From assembly GCA_964354135.1 (NCBI GenBank), contig CAYGZA010000390.1:1-5345 (forward strand): 5,345 nucleotides of DNA, in the 5' to 3' direction. Positions 5,263-5,345 of this stretch are shown here, piece by piece. The translations under genes were made by a program, and so were the position numbers. The stretch is from CAYGZA01 sp964354135 (GTDB lineage: Bacteria; Planctomycetota; Planctomycetia; Pirellulales; Thermoguttaceae). Every line of letters begins with the position of its first letter. Positions within the stretch are counted from its first letter, which is position 1. The notes under the pieces were generated by a model. That model had not been told where the DNA came from. It saw only the letters and a program-made list of their open reading frames with translations, and searched no databases.

Positions 5263-5345
5263 GCCCGAATTGTAGAAGGGGCTAGGGGCGAGGGGCTAGG
5301 GGCAATACCGTTCAAATAGTCATAACCACCGACTCCATAAAGGTT
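5263..5345. other. Upstream region of the cysteine desulfurase, cut by the window edge
   Basis: Apart from the heptamer array this 83-bp stretch shows no gene and no convincing -35/-10 pair. Bases 5306-5345 are clearly AT-richer than the rest of the window and could hold a minus-strand promoter, but I could not identify one with confidence. Confidence 0.4.
5278..5305 (+). repeat. Four-copy GGGGCNA heptamer array (G-quadruplex motif)
   Basis: The plus strand reads GGGGCTA, GGGGCGA, GGGGCTA, GGGGCAA in perfect tandem register. This gives four G4 runs separated by three-base loops, an ideal intramolecular G-quadruplex pattern. It lies 16 bp upstream of the cysteine desulfurase ATG. The G-rich strand is the template strand for that gene, so its leader RNA would carry the C-rich complement. 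Confidence 0.85.

Noticed and set aside
4045..5319. Long plus-strand frame of 424 codons opposite the cysteine desulfurase
   Set aside because: It is the antisense shadow of a gene with intact catalytic motifs. Its Gly/Asp/Arg-rich composition is typical of such shadows.
1..5345. CRISPR array, tRNA or rRNA genes, insertion sequences
   Set aside because: I saw no spaced direct repeats of CRISPR size, no tRNA-like cloverleaf, no rRNA signature and no transposase motifs on either strand.

Overview
The window is a high-GC bacterial replication-initiation locus. All five recognisable genes lie on the minus strand, so they are transcribed from the right end of the window towards base 1. In transcription order they are a NifS/IscS-family cysteine desulfurase (5262-4105), dnaA (3969-2824), dnaN (2438-1329), the DUF721 gene dciA (1280-960), and the 5' part of gyrB (886-1, running off the left edge). 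The dnaA/dnaN/dciA/gyrB order, the short DnaA without a normal N-terminal domain, the frequent lack of strong Shine-Dalgarno sites and the overall base composition suggest Planctomycetota, perhaps a Pirellulales-like lineage. This placement is an inference from gene content; no 16S or marker search was possible.

Region by region: bases 5263-5345 are the leader of the cysteine desulfurase and carry a four-copy GGGGCNA heptamer array that fits a G-quadruplex motif. Bases 3970-4104 separate the desulfurase from dnaA and are packed with small hairpins, ending in a TATAAT element that overlaps the first possible dnaA ATG. Bases 2451-2823 between dnaA and dnaN contain no credible gene and are the best candidate for the chromosomal origin (oriC). 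Going from dnaA to dnaN this stretch holds two DnaA-box-like TTTTCCCCA 9-mers in opposite orientation, a strong hairpin overlapping a terminator-like hairpin, a run of DnaA-trio-like trinucleotides, and an AT-richer, GATC-rich palindromic segment that could be the unwinding element. This order and the strand of the trios resemble the basal unwinding system described for Bacillus subtilis.

Together the genes supply the initiator (DnaA), the sliding clamp (DnaN), the ancestral type of replicative-helicase loader/partner (DciA) and the gyrase ATPase subunit (GyrB). recF, often found between dnaN and gyrB, is absent here and dciA occupies that place. The most notable points are: a DnaA without a domain I and with proline in place of the sensor-II arginine; the putative trio-type unwinding site; an in-frame tandem duplication of the dciA ribosome-binding site plus start codon; and the G-quadruplex-type repeat. 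I did not see a wholly new multi-gene system. The long plus-strand reading frames are antisense shadows of the real genes.
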